A stretch of 64,000 bases of DNA. Origin: Cephalotrichum gorgonifer (taxonomy: Eukaryota; Ascomycota; Sordariomycetes; Microascales; Microascaceae). Numbering within the stretch: the stretch's first letter is position 1; every line of letters begins with the position of its first letter. Location of the stretch: the NCBI GenBank assembly GCA_900312665.1, contig ONZQ02000007.1, positions 916,102 through 980,101 on the forward strand, written 5' to 3'. Below are positions 58,995-64,000 of this stretch, piece after piece. The translations under genes and the position numbers were made by a program. Under the pieces are notes generated by a model. That model saw only the letters and a program-made list of their open reading frames with translations, did no database searches and had not been told where the DNA came from.

Positions 58995-59456
58995 TACTCA
59001 TGCGGTGGGCGCCTCATTAAACTACAGTTGTGAGGTTGATTCTCCGAATCGGACGTAGCTTCATAGACATCGCCGAATCCTGGGTGAGATGAAGCCCCCG
59101 TTAAGCTGCCCCATATTAAAGTGTGGCGCCGTGGCGGAAGCGTGCCCGGGGCCGTCGCGCATGTTGGAAATATCCAATATCCCAATAACCGTCTAATCGT
59201 TAATGCGGATATTCCACCCCGCCATTACATAGCCCCTGCCTTGAGCTCAAAGCAAAGACGACCAGACCAACCTTGTCCATCTACAGAGTATTGATAGGCA
59301 GGTCCAATTCTCGTCACATCAGCTCCAACCTGTGGAAATTTGGCAAGGAGTTGATAGACGAGTACTCATGCTTGGTCTCCGTCCATATTCAGACCCCCTT
59401 CGTAAAGTGGGGCGTTGAGTCCAGAACGAAGACGCGCGCCGCCAGAGAGGGGAGCA
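58995..59456. promoter_or_regulatory. Divergent promoter region of mse1 and rad9
   Basis: 462 bases between the two start codons. It contains promoters and leaders of both genes. No distinct motif was recognised. Confidence 0.5.
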
Positions 59457-61131
59457 ATGGCTCCCGTCCTGTTATTCACGCTAAGTGAGGAGGGTGTGAT
59501 TGGCCTTCGAGATGTGTTGGTCTGCCTGAACAAGTTCAACGAGGAGGTTTGCCTTGAGGTGAAAAAGGACCAGGTATGAGCCGCCCTCCCCGCGTGGTCA
59601 GTTATAGGACTTCCTCTATAAAGTCTATATATATGAAGAAGATGATGATGATGAAACGGGAGATGCTGATTGGACTAGTTCGTCCTCACGGCGATAAATC
59701 CCACAAAATCGGGCTACGCGCACTTCTCGCTCTTGACCAATAAGTTCTTCTCGAAGTTCCGGTTTGATGGGACTGCGCTGGGCCGAAGCTCGTTCTTTTG
59801 TACCCTCTACGCCCGAGTAAGTTTGTCGATCCTAAGCTGATTAAACGGAAGCTCCGTCGCCTGACCATTACACTACATTAGGTCCTCGTATCGATATTCC
59901 GAAGTCGTGGAGGTGGTGGAGGTGGTGGAGCGGATATACCCGGCGGCGAGCGCTCCACGGCTATTGACAGATGCGACGTCGCTATTGACGATGGCACGAA
60001 CCTGGAAAGCCGCTTCATCGTGAAGATCACCTTTCGCAATGGGTGCACATCAACCCATAAGCTACCGTTCGCCAGCAACCCACCGGTACACGCCAAGTTC
60101 AACGCTGAGCTGGCCATTCACCACTGGACTATTCCATCGCGGATACTGCGAGGCGTCCTGGACCACTTTGGCCCAGGGGCAGAGCTTCTCGACATCAACT
60201 CGGAAGGCGACATGATCAAGTTCCTTGGCTACACCGAGAAAGCTGTAGATGTGAACACAGCCTGTAAGAACCCCATACGCTACCCATCCCCCCATATTCT
60301 ATCAGGCGCTCTCGTTCTGATGCCCCATCGCATCTAGCAATAAGGGGCAAGCCCCTCCGAACCTCCATCGCCATGGACCTCGACGAGTTCGAGGACGTCG
60401 AGGTAGAGGACGAGCTGCACATCATTGTGCCCGTCCGGGACTTCCGTGCCATTATCCAGCACGCTGGAATAGCAGGAACTGAGCTCACCGCACGCTACTC
60501 CACCCCCGGCCAGCCCATCAAGATCGCGTACCATGGCGACGCGATGCACTGCGACTTCCTCCTCATGACGGTCGGCGAGCGCGGGAACCCAGGCCAGAAG
60601 ATGCAGAGGCAGCGCGGTGCGAAGAGGACCCCGGCCCCGGTGCTCGAAGCTACCTCTAGGAGGGGCAGCGCGGCCCCGTCGGAGCGAGCCCCGTCGGTCA
60701 GTCGGCCGACCCCTCAGCCACCTGTCGCGAGGGCGGATGTGCAGAGAAAGGGGTATTTCGAGATGAGACCGTCGCAAATGCCGCCCCCGCCTAGCAAGCC
60801 CATGTCAGAGAGCCTCTTCGTCGGGGGTGATGACGATGATGAGTGGGCGCCGGTGAGAGACGAGGAAGAAGAGGAGGAGGAGGAGGATGCGAGGCTGGAG
60901 TGGGATGGAACGGATAGGAGGGTGAGTATTGGACGCTTGGACAGACAGCCTTTTTGCATGTTGCTAACTGCGTGCTCATAGGAGACCCAGACAAACGACG
61001 AGAGACAGACGGCGGAGGCTATGGGTGGATCTACCCCTGCGAGTACAGAGCCGGGCGGGAGTCTCGAGCCGACGCAGAGACTGTCGGATGTAAGGAGACT
61101 TGGGCTGTTTTATGATGGGCCATCATACTAG
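59457..61131 (+). CDS. rad9: DNA damage checkpoint protein Rad9 (9-1-1 clamp subunit)
   Basis: Exons 59457-59573, 59679-59816, 59882-60263, 60338-60921 and 60982-61131 give 456 residues. Rad9 forms the PCNA-like clamp with Hus1 and Rad1 that marks DNA damage and activates the checkpoint kinase. The N-terminal clamp domain starts MAPVLLFTLSEEGV and continues FVLTAINPTKSGYAHFSL, KFNAELAIHHWTIPSRILR and GTELTARYSTPGQPIKIAY. Residues after ~310 form the disordered regulatory tail with Pro-rich and poly-Glu stretches. It ends with QRLSDVRRLGLFYDG, like the conserved tail used for checkpoint partner binding. Exon 3 encodes a run of seven glycines (95-101) from a GGT/GGA repeat inside the clamp domain, which is unusual. 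Intron 1 contains a GATGAT microsatellite. The stop lies 105 bases from that of the convergent RCC1-type gene. Confidence 0.94.
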
Positions 61132-61235
61132 GACTAGAAAGTTTTTCCCCCTTCATATCACAGGAGAATTGTACCGGTAAAATGGCACAGAGGGGTATCA
61201 CGGCGTTAAGGAGCAGTCTTTAGTAAATATTCAAT

Positions 61236-62336
61236 TCATCCAGCGGTGATGATCACCCAGCTGGTCGCACAACCCGCCCCGACACCGGTAATCTTTAAAC
61301 CCTCCGGTATGAATTTGGACGAAGCGACCACGTTCCACCTCCCCTTGACGTCAGTGTCCGCGGTAGGCCCACAATTTCCATGCTCGCCCCAGCCCCACGA
61401 TAGCACGTCTCCGTCCCCTGAGAGGCACACAACATGTTCGCTCCCCACGGCAAGCTTCGATACCTTGGGTAGCTCCGGCGGGACCATCTGCCCATGATCA
61501 TCACGCCCCCAGCTCAGCAGCCGGCCGCCGTCATTCAGGACGTATACGTTCCCCCAGCTCGCCTGCACATCCTTCCAGTCCCGGACGTGCGTGGGCGCGC
61601 TCGACCTCACGCCCCACTTATCCGAACCCAACACGAGAATCTCGCCCGTTTCCGGCGAGGAAACGAGACATGTGAACTCCCGGCCCGTGACGGCCCTCTT
61701 CACAGGGAAGTTCACGGGCGAGATCTTCCGCGGTGTCTTCACGACCTCGGCGGGCTCGCCTAGCTGGCCCTTCCGACCGTTTCCCCACCCGTAGACGTCT
61801 CCGTTATCGAGAACCGCGACAACGTGGCTCATGCAGGCGGAGAGGCCCACCACCTTTGTCCCCTCTGGCGGGAAGCTGGGGATCAGTGTCGCGGTGGGAG
61901 TGCGGAGGATCTCGGCAGGTAGTCCGCCTAGGCCTAGCTCCCCCTTGGGCCCTGAGCCGAGGGTATAGACCACCGTCTTATCCCCTTCTCGCCGCAGGAT
62001 AACGGAGGCTTCCCAGGTAGCTGCTACATCTGTGATGGTGCCCTCTGGCAGGACACTCCCCTCACCAGTGAGCTTCACGGGGCGGAAGATGCTCTGTGAG
62101 GGGTTAGAGACGGATCCCGTGAGGCCGCAGGCGCCCGGCGATGGATCTCCACTCCAGTATAGCTCACCCGATTGTAGGAGGACGAGAGTGTGGTTCCCCC
62201 CCGCCGCGATGCGGGAGATGGCGAAGGAGGGGGGCAGGGGTGGTTCGAATTGGGAGGGTTTGGGGACTGAGACGTCTTCTTTGTGGGTGATTCCTAGTTG
62301 GCCGGAGCCATTGGATCCTAGAGCGAACAGCGACAT
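61236..62336 (-). CDS. RCC1-repeat protein, Ats1-like
   Basis: A single-exon ORF of 366 residues, start MSLFALGSNGSGQLG. It shows at least six RCC1-type blades: LFALGSNGSGQLG, LYWSGDPSPGACG, VYTLGSGPKGELG, VYGWGNGRKGQLG, ILVLGSDKWGV, LLSWGRDDHGQ and VLSWGWGEHGNCG. Together they form a beta-propeller of about seven blades with no additional domain. Length and architecture resemble yeast Ats1, which works with Kti11 in diphthamide and wobble-uridine tRNA modification. That function is inferred from family resemblance only; other RCC1-like regulators are possible. The gene is divergent from the prephenate dehydrogenase gene, 412 bases away. Confidence 0.85.
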   Translation of the reverse strand: MSLFALGSNGSGQLGITHKEDVSVPKPSQFEPPLPPSFAISRIAAGGNHTLVLLQSGELYWSGDPSPGACGLTGSVSNPSQSIFRPVKLTGEGSVLPEGTITDVAATWEASVILRREGDKTVVYTLGSGPKGELGLGGLPAEILRTPTATLIPSFPPEGTKVVGLSACMSHVVAVLDNGDVYGWGNGRKGQLGEPAEVVKTPRKISPVNFPVKRAVTGREFTCLVSSPETGEILVLGSDKWGVRSSAPTHVRDWKDVQASWGNVYVLNDGGRLLSWGRDDHGQMVPPELPKVSKLAVGSEHVVCLSGDGDVLSWGWGEHGNCGPTADTDVKGRWNVVASSKFIPEGLKITGVGAGCATSWVIITAG

Positions 62337-62748
62337 TATTATAAAGTGGAGAGGTTTATCTGGTTGCTCAAACCGATGACGAGCCCGGGGCCGCTCAGGA
62401 AACGGAGAAAGAGGGCTTGGAGTGTACTTATTAGGGAAGCTAACTAAGTACTAAAACCGAAAATACGTTTTGTCGAATTATGCACGTAAGTGATACGTCA
62501 AGAAAGCTCTTTATTATTACCCACGCTTTACCCGATCCATCCCACCACATAAAATCCGCGAGATTCTCAACGTCCAAAAAATTCTCGTCTCTCTTTCGGT
62601 CATACTCTTTCCCTTTTTGCACATCCTCCTCCCTCTCCACTTGAAGCCACACCGCGTCGCGTTGCCTACCAAGAGCCTCGCCTCGCATTCCCATGGTGTG
62701 ATTTCCTTAAAAGCGAGTCTCTCCGGGCATTCGATTTTACCATTCATT
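62337..62748. promoter_or_regulatory. Divergent promoter region of the RCC1-type and prephenate dehydrogenase genes
   Basis: 412 bases between two start codons. AT-rich near the centre. No specific regulatory site recognised. Confidence 0.5.
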
Positions 62749-64000
62749 ATGGCGAACCCAGTGCCGCCCCGCCCCGCGGGAATGGAGAACTTCGTCGTGG
62801 GCCTGATCGGCATGGGTGACATGGGGAGGATGTACGCGAACAGACTATCCGCCGCTGGCTGGAGGTAAGTCTTTTTGTTGGTGTTGCTGGGGGGATTGCT
62901 CCCCTGCAAAGGGGAGAAGCTGCTTTCTTGGTAAGTTGAAAACTTTCTTATCTTCCGTCTCTATCGGTTTCGCACCCACTTTCCCCCCCTTTCCCTCTAT
63001 ATGATGACCAGAGCGCATTTGGCTCGAGCATTGTGCGTGGCTGGGATTCGGACCATTCTGGCTTCGGGTCCGGGCTGCGTGCTCTCGATGATGTAAACTC
63101 CAGCTACCTTAACAACTTGTCTGATTCTTCTTCACGGATTCTTCATTCTCGTCCTGTTGCTTCTTTTGCCACGGCACTCTGGCTAACAGCATCTTCAAAC
63201 AGATTTCACAATTTGCCTTGTATCGGCTCAACGCAAAGAAGAGAATAGAAAGCGAGCATCCGGGAACCCTAAGTGCGGTGCCGGCGCCAGTGGACTCGGA
63301 AAAACTAACCACGGGAGTCTCGAAACACAGCATACTCGCCTGTGACAAAGATGACGACGCCAAGGTTGCGGCCTTGACGGAAGAATTCGCTACAAATGTA
63401 CGCGTCGGCAGCTTTCATAATATATATACCTGGTATTCAAAAGTGCTGAGATCTCTGTTTCTTTTTTTTCGCGCCGCAATAGAAAAATGTGAAGATCTGC
63501 CGCAACGGTTCCCTCGTATCACGGTCGAGCGACTATATCCTGTACAATGTCGAGGCCGCGGCCATTGACAAGGTGGTCGAGATGTACGGCCAGTGTATGC
63601 CTATCCCTCTCTCCCTCTCGCTCTCCCTCGTCTCTTGCATTGTCTTCTCTGCTTGTTTCTTCTTTTCGCTTCGGAATCTATGCCCCCCCTTGTTTTTTTT
63701 TGTGTGATTTCAGTTTGAGGTCTTCCTGAGTCCTAACGAAAGAGTTTTAAACCTTTGCGACGAACAGCAACCAAGGTCGGCGCCATCGTCGGTGGCCAGA
63801 CGTCATGTAAAGACCCCGAGATCAAGGCCTTCGAGCGCTGGCTCCCCGCCGACGTCGACATCGTCTCGTGCCACTCCCTCCACGGGCCGCAGGTGGACTC
63901 GCGCGGCCAGCCCCTCGTGATAATCCAGCACCGCGCGTCGGCCGCCTCCCTCGCCAAGGTCGAGGCCGTCCTCGCGTGCCTCAACTCCAAGATCGTGTAC
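62749..64000 (+). CDS. tyr1: Prephenate dehydrogenase (5' part, cut by window end)
   Basis: Visible exons 62749-62864, 63331-63397, 63483-63594 and 63768-64000 give the first 176 residues; the gene runs past the window. It converts prephenate to 4-hydroxyphenylpyruvate with NADP+ in tyrosine synthesis. The N-terminus has the Rossmann motif GLIGMGDMGRMYANRL. ILACDKDDDAKV, SDYILYNVEAAAIDKVV and VGAIVGGQTSCKDPEIKAFERW with VDIVSCHSLHGPQVD follow, all typical of fungal Tyr1. Intron 1 is long for this window (466 nt). The chosen acceptor gives GWS-ILACD, where an Arg would be more usual after GW; no alternative acceptor in phase supplies it. A small extra exon inside intron 1 is possible but not needed. 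Confidence 0.9.

Overview
The window is a piece of a filamentous ascomycete nuclear chromosome. The gene content points to Pezizomycotina, probably Sordariomycetes: NoxR, a Tea4/Bud14 SH3 polarity protein, a Rictor/Ste16 TORC2 subunit, a large NAD-specific glutamate dehydrogenase and a fungal DUF2235 protein. Introns are short (about 48 to 275 nt; one of 466 nt) with GTRNGT-type donors and YAG acceptors. Coding DNA is GC-rich at third positions. I cannot name the genus from the sequence alone.

Left part (1-13522): an alternative NADH dehydrogenase (+), the Tea4/Bud14 protein (-) and NAD-glutamate dehydrogenase (-). A gene-free block of about 7.4 kb follows (13523-20904), then kynureninase (+), a membrane-anchored GH78 alpha-L-rhamnosidase-like enzyme (+) and a single-exon 1246-residue DUF2235 protein (-) whose nucleophile serine is replaced by glycine.

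Middle part (31365-47790): a candidate 52-residue basic small protein (+), ribosomal protein eL32 (-), a Ydj1-type DnaJ with a C-terminal CaaX box (-), the Rictor/Ste16 subunit (-), urate oxidase lacking the usual peroxisomal tail (+), mitochondrial ribosomal protein uL13m (-) and the copper chaperone for SOD1 (+).

Right part (47791-64000): a second gene-poor block of about 5.7 kb, then the NADPH-oxidase regulator NoxR (+), a 20-N assembly gap, mitochondrial glutamyl-tRNA synthetase (-), Rad9 of the 9-1-1 clamp (+), an Ats1-like RCC1-repeat protein (-) and the 5' part of prephenate dehydrogenase (+), cut by the window end.

Most genes are housekeeping genes arranged in divergent and convergent pairs. 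I see no biosynthetic cluster, transposase, CRISPR array, tRNA or rRNA. The least explained items are the DUF2235 protein with its long C-terminal part, the 52-residue ORF, the uricase without a targeting signal, four in-frame tandem acceptors in kynureninase, a uORF overlapping the Rictor start, and abundant GTAC-centred motifs in intergenic DNA. All exon boundaries were read by eye from splice consensus, reading phase and family conservation.
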